Shown piece after piece: positions 1-7,087 of a stretch of 30,385 nucleotides of DNA. The DNA is taken from positions 1-30,385 of the forward strand of contig JBGURP010000011.1 in NCBI GenBank assembly GCA_045132055.1, read 5' to 3'. The translations under genes were made by a program, and so were the position numbers. The DNA is from F23-D06 sp045132055 (GTDB lineage: Bacteria; Bacteroidota; Bacteroidia; Bacteroidales; WCHB1-69). The notes beneath the pieces were generated by a model, which worked only from the letters and a program-made list of their open reading frames with translations, was not told the origin of the DNA and searched no databases. The first letter of the stretch is position 1, and every line of letters starts with the position of its first letter.

Positions 1-1
1 T

Positions 2-388
2 TACAGTCTTATCAAGCCCGAGCCCGACTACTACGCCTGGTTCTGCCAGGAAGTGCACGGCCTATCGCACGAGGACACGGACAACGCACCGGTATTTCCT
101 GATGTTTGGCGTCAGATCGAGCCGCTGATTGAGGGCTTGCCTTTGGTGGCGCACAACAGTCCGTTTGATGAAGGCTGTCTGCGGGCTGTGTTCCGCGTGT
201 ATCAGATGGACTATCCCGATTACGAGTTCCGATGCACTTGCCGTGCTTCGCGGCGGCATTTCGGGAGGCGCTTGCCCAATCACCAGTTGCACACCGTGGC
301 CGCGGCGTGCGGTTGTCCGATGGAGAACCATCACCACGCCCTTGCGGATGCCGAGGCCTGCGCAAGGATTGCGCTAAGGCTACTTTAA
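2..388 (+). CDS. DnaQ-like 3'-5' exonuclease, 5' end cut by window edge
   Basis: The frame is open from base 2, so the gene starts before the window; a GTG at 53 lies inside the domain and is not a believable start. The visible part matches the second half of a DEDDh exonuclease (RNase T / DnaQ epsilon family), which removes nucleotides from 3' ends of DNA or RNA. An AHNxxFD motif at 149-169 supplies the middle acidic residue (Asp at 167-169). A HALAD motif supplies the catalytic His (335-337) and last Asp (347-349). The first acidic motif (DxE) is missing because it lies upstream, probably by some 25-30 codons. The protein ends soon after the last motif, so it seems to be a stand-alone exonuclease domain. 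It converges on the ORF6N gene with only two bases between the stops. Family assignment is solid; the substrate is unknown. Confidence 0.85.
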   Translation, partial: YSLIKPEPDYYAWFCQEVHGLSHEDTDNAPVFPDVWRQIEPLIEGLPLVAHNSPFDEGCLRAVFRVYQMDYPDYEFRCTCRASRRHFGRRLPNHQLHTVAAACGCPMENHHHALADAEACARIALRLL

Positions 389-390
389 TT

Positions 391-951
391 CTATTCCTGC
401 TGTCGGAACCTCTGTTCCAATTCTGCAACTTTCTCTCTCAGTTTCCGCATCTCCTCATCATTCTCCCGTTTCACCGAATGCTTGAACTTGAACATCGCCA
501 AGTTCAATTCGAGGAAAGTCTCGCTACTCTGGACCGGCAACACATCTGTTAGCAGATCCTCCACCAACTGGCCACCACGCTGAAGCAAAGTTTTCTGTTC
601 CAACGAGTTCTCCTCCTGCTGCGGAATTTCCGTCATCACCCGAGACAGTTCCTTCAATTTCGCGTATGCCTCCACAATGGCGAGGGTGGTTTCCACCGCT
701 CTCGGGCTTTTCAAAATAGTGGCCAGCATGTAGAGTCCCTTTTCTGTGAATGCTTTAGGTGGATATTTGAAGTGTTGTCCCCGACCCGCTTTCTTTAAGG
801 TCGAAATTTTCGACCTTAAAGCCGACACCTCCTCTTCTAACAATTCCCAGACATACCCTTCTGGGAATTTTTCGGGATTGTTACTGACAGCCTCGTTGAT
901 GCGCTTGGTTTCTACTCCATACAATTCTGCAACATCGGAATCCAGAATCAC
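391..951 (-). CDS. ORF6N-domain protein (KilA-N/antirepressor-like), start uncertain
   Basis: The N-terminal part matches the ORF6N domain, a DNA-binding module of phage antirepressor-type proteins also common in Bacteroidota chromosomes. Visible signatures are ILDSDVAELYGVETKRINEAV, then FPEGYVWEL, then the KAFTEKGLYMLATIL segment. The C-terminal third is charged and likely coiled coil (a heptad-like run ending in ELEQRF). The given start is a GTG, but the conserved beginning of the domain (LENKIITLRDQQ) lies in frame just upstream of it, at about 952-987. No ATG, GTG or TTG exists between that segment and an in-frame TGA at 1012-1014, so the true start is non-canonical (ATT or CTG) or the 5' end is damaged. 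The extension overlaps the end of the RNase J-like gene. Role is unknown; regulatory DNA binding is the usual inference for the family. Confidence 0.8.
   Translation of the reverse strand: MILDSDVAELYGVETKRINEAVSNNPEKFPEGYVWELLEEEVSALRSKISTLKKAGRGQHFKYPPKAFTEKGLYMLATILKSPRAVETTLAIVEAYAKLKELSRVMTEIPQQEENSLEQKTLLQRGGQLVEDLLTDVLPVQSSETFLELNLAMFKFKHSVKRENDEEMRKLREKVAELEQRFRQQE
793..821. repeat. Perfect 14-bp palindrome inside the ORF6N gene
   Basis: Left arm 793-806 (CTTTAAGGTCGAAA) is the exact reverse complement of the right arm 808-821, with a single base between. It lies in the coding sequence of the ORF6N protein, over the RSKISTLKK residues. It could form a strong hairpin in mRNA or be a symmetric protein-binding site, or be chance constrained by the codons. 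Confidence 0.75.
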
Positions 952-991
952 TTGTTGATCCCGCAGGGTGATAATCTTGTTCTCAAGGAAT

Positions 992-2275
992 TCAAGGTTT
1001 AATGATGATTTTCACATCCTCAACAACAGTGGTATCGGTCACCACTTTTTCCTTCAACTCCTGTGGCAAGTCGAGACTGCGGAATTCACTTTTGGCCTCG
1101 CGGTGAATGGGAATAATGGCCAGTTTAGGATCAACCTTAGTACAGACCTCCGTAAGCGTCTCTTTCGAAGCATGTCCAGAAGTATGGAGATACTTTACTT
1201 CCCAATCATGAGAGTGTACGAAGTCGAATGTCCGCTGTTGAAATGCCGAGTGTTCCTTAAAGATATATCCTGTGAATTGGGAATATATAAAACAGGTCTT
1301 TTTTGAGTCAAGTTCAGGGTAAATGGTGTCGATGAATTTACGAATTCGATAATTGTTTCGTACCAACATCACAAAGCCGTTTGCCTTTGATGCTGCACGG
1401 ATTTCATCTTTATGTTTTGCGTAGTATCTGTATTTGGGGAAGCGATATCGGTCATCCTTTTCCCCTAGGGTGCTTTCTATCTTTTTCAGAATATGCCATT
1501 GGTAACCGTCCACCACAAACATCATCCCCTTATCCATCGCTGCTTGATAAAACGAAGCTATCCGGTCGGCATCCATCGAAGAGCACATCACAAAGACATT
1601 CTTATTATCGCCAATTATTTCAACCGCATTACATTTCAGTTTCTCTTCAGACATCAAGCGTTTATCTTCGCGATTAAGCATCGTGCCCTCGATGATAAGC
1701 ACATCCGGTTCCTTTCGAGTTACGCATTGTGTAATTGTATGCATCAGTTCCCCGCCACGATAGCCGTGGTCGCGGAAGTCCCCTGTGTGTAAAACAACTC
1801 TGTTGTCACATTCAATCAAAAACATATAGGCATCTGGGGCCGAGTGGCTGACAAAGTATGGCGTAACCATTATCGTACTATCAACCTTGACAGTCTCGGT
1901 GTCACGGAAAGTGCGGAATTTCTCGAAAGCCTCTTTTTCTGCCTTTGGTTGAGGTTTGCCTGTATAAGCTATATGACCTTTAAGCAGCAACATCAATTCT
2001 TTGCTGGTTTCTCCGATATACTGCGGTATGCCTCGCTGAGCCACCTGAGCCTCAAATCCAATATGGTCGCCATGGGGATGAGTATAGAAAATAGCACTCA
2101 CACCATCCAGCAACTTGTCCAGTTCTTCGCAATTGTCGTATTTATCGTATGCAATAGCATCTCCTTCTGGCAAATTATGTCCCAAGTCAATGAGGATTTT
2201 GCTGCCAGAGTCGGATGCGATTTCCGTAATGCATCCGCCGATTTGGTCGATTCCACGATGGATGGTGATGGTCAT
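992..2275 (-). CDS. RNase J-like metallo-beta-lactamase fold nuclease/hydrolase
   Basis: A 427-residue protein with the zinc-binding motifs of the metallo-beta-lactamase fold: HPHGDH at 66-71, His144 in SHSAPD and Asp166 in HTGDF. Later come a beta-CASP-like HTSGHAS segment (His364, His368) and IPIHRE (His391). The order and the SHSAPDA motif resemble the RNase J / beta-CASP group, which cuts and degrades RNA, but it is shorter than housekeeping RNase J (about 550 residues) because a C-terminal domain is missing. No signal peptide is seen, so it should be cytoplasmic. Its ATG overlaps the stop of the upstream PD-(D/E)XK gene as ATGA (2272-2275), which points to translational coupling. Its own end overlaps the in-frame upstream extension of the ORF6N gene. 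The nuclease role is inferred from the family; some members act on other phosphoesters. Confidence 0.85.
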   Translation of the reverse strand: MTITIHRGIDQIGGCITEIASDSGSKILIDLGHNLPEGDAIAYDKYDNCEELDKLLDGVSAIFYTHPHGDHIGFEAQVAQRGIPQYIGETSKELMLLLKGHIAYTGKPQPKAEKEAFEKFRTFRDTETVKVDSTIMVTPYFVSHSAPDAYMFLIECDNRVVLHTGDFRDHGYRGGELMHTITQCVTRKEPDVLIIEGTMLNREDKRLMSEEKLKCNAVEIIGDNKNVFVMCSSMDADRIASFYQAAMDKGMMFVVDGYQWHILKKIESTLGEKDDRYRFPKYRYYAKHKDEIRAASKANGFVMLVRNNYRIRKFIDTIYPELDSKKTCFIYSQFTGYIFKEHSAFQQRTFDFVHSHDWEVKYLHTSGHASKETLTEVCTKVDPKLAIIPIHREAKSEFRSLDLPQELKEKVVTDTTVVEDVKIIIKP

Positions 2276-3216
2276 AAGGCAACCTTAATTAGTGTACCAT
2301 CGTTGTCACACGAATAATATGGAGTGTCTTTCCCAACGATTTCACTTATCTGTTTATATTTTCTTTTTGCAGCAGAAGAAGAATCTCCTCCAACAACCAC
2401 GGCAGTTCTAACTTTCCCACTAAACTTTTTAGGCAATTCCCATTGGGGTTTCAATATACCAATACGTCTCTTCTGTTCAACCATTTTTTTCAACACATCA
2501 AAGAAACCGGCAGAGCATTCATCAAGTAAAACTTTTGTCATATCAGCATATTTTCCAACCTGAAGTGGGCTAAGGTATATTTTCTGGGTGTCAACACTTT
2601 GCTTAAGTTCCAGCAGTAAAATATCACCATCCTTGGTTAAAGCAAGAAAATCACACTCTTCGCCAGACTGTTTGATATCTTTGGGCCATCTTTCAAAAGG
2701 ATACAATACTTTTATTTGATTGATAATTCTATCATATTTTTTTTTGATACTATCTAATATTCTATCTTTTGTGTCTTGATTTTCGTACCCGATTACAAAT
2801 TCTTTGTCCACTATTATTATATCATCTTCTGGCCTGCAATGCAAGGTATATCTTCGAGAAATAAGATTTTGATAGAAGCCCTCCTTTTTCTTATTCTCAC
2901 TTTGATAATAACGGTCAAAACGCCTATCATTATTTACTCTTCTTAATAATTCAGCAAAAGTTTTTGGTGTAGGGTTAGCATAAAAATCAGGATACAACTC
3001 CATATATGCCTTATCCGCACTTATTTTCCCCTTTTTGTTAAGAGATACTATACTGCTTGTACCTCTATAGATAGAGATTTTTGTAGAGATTGTCTGAAAG
3101 TCTAATTCTGGCATATCAATTACTTTTTGAATAAGCCATGCGTAATCTTTTTTTACCAAAACCTCTATGGCCGGGTCAAGAACTCTATTGTAATACATTT
3201 GTCTTGAGCTTTTCAT
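2272..3216 (-). CDS. PD-(D/E)XK nuclease-like protein, first gene of an operon
   Basis: I do not recognise the family by name, but the C-terminal half carries a clear restriction-endonuclease-like core. From the chosen start, Asp189 (CDFLALTKDG) is followed by Glu203-x-Lys205 (LLLELKQ) and then Gln219-x3-Tyr223 (QVGKYADM), the D...ExK...QxxxY pattern of PD-(D/E)XK nucleases. The N-terminal half is charged and has no motif I can name. The ATG at 3216 (MKSSRQMYYN) is chosen over one 14 codons upstream because a TAnnTTTG promoter element lies between them (3231-3238). Length is then 314 residues. The gene is much more AT-rich than most of the window, which suggests transfer. It is joined by ATGA overlap to the RNase J-like gene. 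A defence or nucleic-acid processing role is plausible but inferred; Shedu-type (DUF4263) proteins share the same general core. Confidence 0.75.
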   Translation of the reverse strand: MKSSRQMYYNRVLDPAIEVLVKKDYAWLIQKVIDMPELDFQTISTKISIYRGTSSIVSLNKKGKISADKAYMELYPDFYANPTPKTFAELLRRVNNDRRFDRYYQSENKKKEGFYQNLISRRYTLHCRPEDDIIIVDKEFVIGYENQDTKDRILDSIKKKYDRIINQIKVLYPFERWPKDIKQSGEECDFLALTKDGDILLLELKQSVDTQKIYLSPLQVGKYADMTKVLLDECSAGFFDVLKKMVEQKRRIGILKPQWELPKKFSGKVRTAVVVGGDSSSAAKRKYKQISEIVGKDTPYYSCDNDGTLIKVAL

Positions 3217-3230
3217 ATTATTTTTTTTGG

Positions 3231-3238
3231 CAAAGATA
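3231..3238 (-). promoter_or_regulatory. Bacteroidota -7 element (TATCTTTG) for the nuclease operon
   Basis: Reads TATCTTTG on the minus strand, 15 bases before the chosen ATG at 3216. It matches TAnnTTTG. I see no convincing TTTG at the usual -33 spacing. Confidence 0.55.
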
Positions 3239-3330
3239 CGATTTAAATAAATAGCCAATAATATTCAAAAACTATTTCTTTCATGCTTCCCAATTTGCAA
3301 TCTTTATATAGCAAGACTTCATTTATTTTT

Positions 3331-3338
3331 TATTTTTG
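3331..3338 (+). promoter_or_regulatory. Bacteroidota -7 element (TATTTTTG)
   Basis: TATTTTTG matches TAnnTTTG and lies 40 bases before the ATG of the small helical protein at 3379, in an AT-rich divergent intergenic region. No clear -33 element is seen. Confidence 0.5.
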
Positions 3339-3378
3339 CATTCTCAATGTGAGTTAAAAATCATAAAGTAACCCCGCT

Positions 3379-3756
3379 ATGTATTATAAAGAATTCCGAC
3401 AATTTCTTATCAAAAACCACGGCGATTTATTTGCCTCCCTGCAAACGGCTTTTTTTGAAAAAGCGGTGGAGGCAGCTCAGAATGGATTTTATGATGATGC
3501 TTTGATTTTGGGAGAGGATGCCATGACATTGGCCAAGTATTCCAATATCGGCTATCCGAACATCTATATGGCCGGCATGTTATGCCAGTGCTATTTGGAC
3601 AATGGCATGCCTGAAAAAGCAAATGCCATTTTCGAACGAGTAATGCCCTATCTCGATGAAAAAGATGATGCTTATAATGAAGATGTGGATCGTTTTCTAG
3701 ACCTGAAAATCGAAATCGAAAAGGAACTAGATACGAAGAAAAACAAGAATTTGTAA
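3379..3756 (+). CDS. Small helical protein, tetratricopeptide-like
   Basis: A 125-residue protein that I cannot assign to a named family. It is predicted to be all helical, and two segments resemble TPR-type helical hairpins: residues near 25-55 (a run of AVEAAQNGFYDDALILGEDA type) and near 60-95 (AGMLCQCYLDNGMPEKANAI). In each, small and aromatic residues fall at TPR-like positions. No signal peptide or membrane segment is visible. The C-terminus is lysine-rich. It has its own promoter-like element and is divergent from the PD-(D/E)XK operon, so it may be part of the same accessory locus or simply a neighbour. A protein-binding role is the most one can infer. Confidence 0.75.
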   Translation: MYYKEFRQFLIKNHGDLFASLQTAFFEKAVEAAQNGFYDDALILGEDAMTLAKYSNIGYPNIYMAGMLCQCYLDNGMPEKANAIFERVMPYLDEKDDAYNEDVDRFLDLKIEIEKELDTKKNKNL

Positions 3757-3822
3757 GAATTAGTGATAACACGAAACACTTGAAAGGGTAAGTACATCGA
3801 AGAATGAGGTATTCATAATACC

Positions 3823-3942
3823 ATGCCCACCGATGAGCCCGATATCGTAAAGGCCGCTATTGAAGAGTTCGACAAAGTGTGGCGCGGCAGCGAGTGCGCC
3901 CAGTGCCAACGGCGCAATGTCTGCCCGGACCCGATAGAATAA
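3823..3942 (+). CDS. Possible tiny Cys-containing ORF (39 residues) or gene remnant
   Basis: An ATG-initiated frame of 39 codons encodes MPTDEPDIVKAAIEEF followed by a cysteine cluster CAQCQRRNVC. Base composition is coding-like (GC-rich third positions) compared with the AT-rich sequence to its left. No good ribosome binding site or promoter is visible. It could be a real small metal-binding protein or the surviving tail of a longer gene, since the frame is closed by a TGA about 6 codons upstream. Reported only as a candidate. Confidence 0.3.
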   Translation: MPTDEPDIVKAAIEEFDKVWRGSECAQCQRRNVCPDPIE

Positions 3943-3975
3943 TACTCCTTTCATTACTTCAAAAAAAGAATTCTG

Positions 3976-3983
3976 TATCTTTG
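3976..3983 (+). promoter_or_regulatory. Bacteroidota -7 element (TATCTTTG)
   Basis: TATCTTTG lies 22 bases before the ATG at 4005 of the DRWG-repeat protein. Its position rules out the longer upstream in-frame starts for that gene. Confidence 0.55.
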
Positions 3984-4004
3984 CCCCATCAAAAAGCATC
4001 TCAC

Positions 4005-4436
4005 ATGCGAAAAGTCCTTGTCCTTAGCCTCCTCATTCTGGCCTTCGCCACTGCGGGCCACGCGCAGACCGTCTATCAAAAAGACCGGTGGGGCGCGCGA
4101 CTCCTCTTCTTGCAGGAGAACACCGTGCGCACGCAAGACCGCTGGGGCGAACAACTCCTCTGGTACGACGAAAGCTCCCGAGTGGTCCGCCAAAAGGACC
4201 GCTGGGGACAACCACTGCTCTACATGGACGGGCAGACCGTGCGGCAAAAGGACCGCTGGGGCGCACCCCTGCTCTACTTCGACGGCAACACCATCCGACA
4301 GAAAGACCGCTGGGGCACGCCACTCTACTACTTCGACGGCCAAACCCTCCGTATCAAAGACCGCTGGGGCGATGCCGTCTATTACTTCGACTTCATCCCC
4401 AGTCAGTGGCTGTTGGCCAGCATTATACTTCTGTAA
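4005..4436 (+). CDS. Exported DRWG-repeat protein
   Basis: A 143-residue protein with a clear signal peptide (MRKVLVLSLLILAFATAGHA, cleavage likely before QTVYQ). Almost all the mature part is six repeats of about 18-20 residues, each centred on KDRWG followed by xxLLYxDGxTxRQ. The first copy (residues near 24) and last copy (near 119) are the most diverged. The repeat unit is short, aromatic and Gly-Asp rich, as in beta-repeat surface or periplasmic proteins, but I know no named family. The end (SQWLLASIILL) is hydrophobic. The start at 4005 is chosen because it begins the signal peptide and follows a TAnnTTTG element at 3976-3983. The gene converges with the beta-mannosidase gene, 21 bases apart. 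Function unknown; a structural or binding role outside the inner membrane is inferred. Confidence 0.85.
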   Translation: MRKVLVLSLLILAFATAGHAQTVYQKDRWGARLLFLQENTVRTQDRWGEQLLWYDESSRVVRQKDRWGQPLLYMDGQTVRQKDRWGAPLLYFDGNTIRQKDRWGTPLYYFDGQTLRIKDRWGDAVYYFDFIPSQWLLASIILL

Positions 4437-4457
4437 CAGATTTCCAAGCCTATCTCC

Positions 4458-7061
4458 CTACTTCCAACTACGCACCGAAACGACAGGCTCGCCATCCATT
4501 TGATCGTAGTAGCCATAGATGGTTTTCGGGACATTGGGAAGCAGATTGAAATAGTTGTCCGACCAGCGGACTTCTTTCCCCGTGGGTTCCATCACCTGCA
4601 CGCCATAACAAAATGTGGGACAGGTCAATGTGAGTTCGAAATGGTCGCCAAAACACTTCAGATCCTGGCGGATTTCATTCCGTTGGAGTTTCAATTGCCC
4701 GGGTTTCACGAAGAAGCAGACCTTTTCGGCCAGCACTTTGCCATCATGCTCAAATTGCGCTACCAAGCAAACCTGATCGGCACGCAGGCCCTTCAGTTCA
4801 GCGGAATTGCACGTGGCCACCAACTTGCTATTGTCCGGAACCACGCTTACCTGCTTTCTGGTCAGCACTTGAGACTTAGATCCGTCCAACGCCATGGCGG
4901 TAATCTTCAACATTCCCTTAACAGACGACAAAGAATCGTTAACCAAATAAAAATCAATAGATTGATTGTCGTTGACATGCACCGTAACTGCCACATTGGC
5001 AAAGGCTTCGCGCAAGCGGTAATGCAGGGCTTTCCAGCGGCCCGTGTAGTCGATGCTGCTCCACGAGGCCACAGGCCAGCAATCGTTGAGCTGCCAGTAC
5101 AGGGTGCCGACACAGCGGTCGTGCTGGCTCCGGTGCGCGTCGATGGCTTGGCGGATGCCCAATGCCTGCACCAGCTGGCTCACGTAGGCAAACTCGTCCA
5201 GATCATCAGTACGCATATAGCCGAATTCCTCTTTCATCGCCTTTTGGATAATCTCCACTCCCCTACCATGTTTCTGGTGGTTGTTGAGCGCCGGAGAACC
5301 GAGTTTCCGGTCTTCGGGATTGGTAAATGTCTCTATCGTAGCCAGTTCCGGATAGGATTGGAAGCCGTATTCCGACATAAAACGGCCGGTTTTCTCCCAC
5401 CAGATTGAAAAAGGCTGCTCGCCCCACCAAACGCCCCAATAATGGGAACATCCGTGCGTGCAGCATTCCGGATGCCCCCAGCCGAACGTGGGAGACGAGG
5501 AAATGTACGGAACGCCCGGGTGGCATTCGTGCACACGCTCCGCTAACATCTTCTCAAACAACTGATTGAAATCCTCAAACAGCTGCTTGTACTGCGCATC
5601 GCTCCATCCGAGAGCGGTTTGCCAGCCCCAGTCCTCCAGACCGTTATGCACCTCGTTGTTGCCACAATAAAGGGCTATGCATGGGTGGTTGCGCAGGCGC
5701 TTGAGCTGCTCATCCGCCTCAAAACTCACATTTTGCAGGAAATCCTTGTTGCCGGGATAGGGATTGCAGGCGAACATGAAATCCTGCCACACCAACAAGC
5801 CTAATTCATCGCAATAATTGTAAAAGGCGTCATTTTCGTAAATGCCGCCACCCCAAACCCGGATCATGTTCATGTTGACATCCACAGCATCATGGAGCAA
5901 ACGGTAATAAACATCGCTACCCTCCGGCGTGTTCAGCGTGCCGGGATAGGAAGCGGCCGGAATCCAGTCGGCGCCGCGCGCGAAGAAGGGCTTGCCGTTG
6001 ACCTTGAAGGCAAACGACTCGCCAATGTTGTCCTGCTCGCGCACCAACTCCACCGTTCTCAACCCGTGACAAACGGTCCTCTGATCGGCCTGTTTCCTGT
6101 CCATTATGGTCACAGAATAGGTGTACAAATGCTGCCCGCCCATGCCATTAGGCCACCAGAGCTTGGGATGGGTAATGAAAACAGGTATCTTGACGAGATT
6201 CTCATCATAGTCCAACTTAATGCGCTTTTCCACCTTGGCACAGAGTCCATTTTCATCAAACACTTCTACCCGAACCGTGCACTTTTTCTTCTCCTTGAGC
6301 GATTTTACGAGCACCTGCACATCGGTTTCCCAAGAACCTGTGGTGTCAATTGTCGGCTTTGTATCAGCAACATACACATCTTCCAATTTCAAATCGTTGA
6401 AACTCTCCAGACGCACATTTTTCCAGATGCCGCAGGTAATGAGCTTCGGACCCCAGTCCCACCCCGACATATACTGCGCTTTGCGGGAAAATACGCGGTT
6501 GTCGGGAAGCTTATAAGTCAACTTTTCTGCCTCAAGCTGTTCGAATTGATTTATTGGTAAAAACTTAACAATCAACTTATTATCTTTCTCTTTCAAGACA
6601 TCATTCACATCAAAACGCCATCTGCGGAACATATTGTCCAGAAGAGTTGTGTCACCTTTATCCATGGAGCGTAATTTCTGTCCGTTGAGCCACACCTCGG
6701 CGTAAGTGTCTAGACCGTCGAAGACAAGCCAGTGGTTCTCGTACGACTGTCCCACACCTGCACAATCCGCATCGAAAATAAGCCGATAGGTCCACACGCT
6801 GTCGGCGACCCACTGCACGGAATCCTCATTGGTGCCAAAGAAAGGGTCCGGAATCAACTTATTGGCCAGCAGGTCGGTATGGATATTGCCCGGCACCGTG
6901 GCGGGATACCATTGCCCTTGATACTGGAACTGCCAATTGTGCGTAATGCACCCCGACTTGGAATCCAAGCTCTGCACGCGCGTGGCCGGCATCTTGTCCG
7001 TCTTGCAACCCAAAAGCAAAACCGAGATAAGAGCTATGAGGAAGGATATTCGTGAGGACAT
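4458..7061 (-). CDS. Beta-mannosidase, GH2 family, lipoprotein
   Basis: An 867-residue glycoside hydrolase family 2 enzyme that should release terminal beta-linked mannose from oligosaccharides. A lipoprotein signal (LISVLLLGC, Cys19) predicts anchoring to a membrane, probably facing the periplasm or surface. Domain order is the usual jelly-roll (about 40-220), immunoglobulin-like domain (about 225-335), TIM barrel (about 340-640) and C-terminal beta domains. The acid/base is Glu470 in CGNNE and the nucleophile is Glu564 in FMSEYGFQS; RVWGGGIYE (401-409) is typical of beta-mannosidases. Length is normal for the family. No SusC/SusD or other carbohydrate genes sit next to it, so it is not in an obvious polysaccharide utilisation locus. 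The start is preceded by a short CT-rich repeat leader at 7062-7087. Confidence 0.93.
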   Translation of the reverse strand: MSSRISFLIALISVLLLGCKTDKMPATRVQSLDSKSGCITHNWQFQYQGQWYPATVPGNIHTDLLANKLIPDPFFGTNEDSVQWVADSVWTYRLIFDADCAGVGQSYENHWLVFDGLDTYAEVWLNGQKLRSMDKGDTTLLDNMFRRWRFDVNDVLKEKDNKLIVKFLPINQFEQLEAEKLTYKLPDNRVFSRKAQYMSGWDWGPKLITCGIWKNVRLESFNDLKLEDVYVADTKPTIDTTGSWETDVQVLVKSLKEKKKCTVRVEVFDENGLCAKVEKRIKLDYDENLVKIPVFITHPKLWWPNGMGGQHLYTYSVTIMDRKQADQRTVCHGLRTVELVREQDNIGESFAFKVNGKPFFARGADWIPAASYPGTLNTPEGSDVYYRLLHDAVDVNMNMIRVWGGGIYENDAFYNYCDELGLLVWQDFMFACNPYPGNKDFLQNVSFEADEQLKRLRNHPCIALYCGNNEVHNGLEDWGWQTALGWSDAQYKQLFEDFNQLFEKMLAERVHECHPGVPYISSSPTFGWGHPECCTHGCSHYWGVWWGEQPFSIWWEKTGRFMSEYGFQSYPELATIETFTNPEDRKLGSPALNNHQKHGRGVEIIQKAMKEEFGYMRTDDLDEFAYVSQLVQALGIRQAIDAHRSQHDRCVGTLYWQLNDCWPVASWSSIDYTGRWKALHYRLREAFANVAVTVHVNDNQSIDFYLVNDSLSSVKGMLKITAMALDGSKSQVLTRKQVSVVPDNSKLVATCNSAELKGLRADQVCLVAQFEHDGKVLAEKVCFFVKPGQLKLQRNEIRQDLKCFGDHFELTLTCPTFCYGVQVMEPTGKEVRWSDNYFNLLPNVPKTIYGYYDQMDGEPVVSVRSWK

Positions 7062-7087
7062 GGGAATGGGGAATGAGGAATTGAGAA
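7062..7087. repeat. Low-complexity leader repeat upstream of beta-mannosidase
   Basis: In the sense (minus) strand this reads as tandem CATTCC/CATTCCC words ending directly before the ATG at 7061. The 12-mer CATTCCCCATTC recurs in the leader of the ABC-F gene at about 24950. Confidence 0.6.

Noticed and set aside
1012..1017. ATG directly followed by TGA upstream of the ORF6N gene as a selenocysteine or recoding site
   Set aside because: No selenocysteine insertion hairpin or supporting gene is visible; a decayed or displaced start is simpler.
3217..3258. Upstream ATG of the PD-(D/E)XK gene adding 14 residues
   Set aside because: A promoter -7 element lies between this ATG and the next one, so a transcript from that promoter would not include it.
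4500..5408. A 302-codon open frame antisense to beta-mannosidase
   Set aside because: The GH2 enzyme on the minus strand is complete with catalytic residues; the antisense frame has no recognisable feature.
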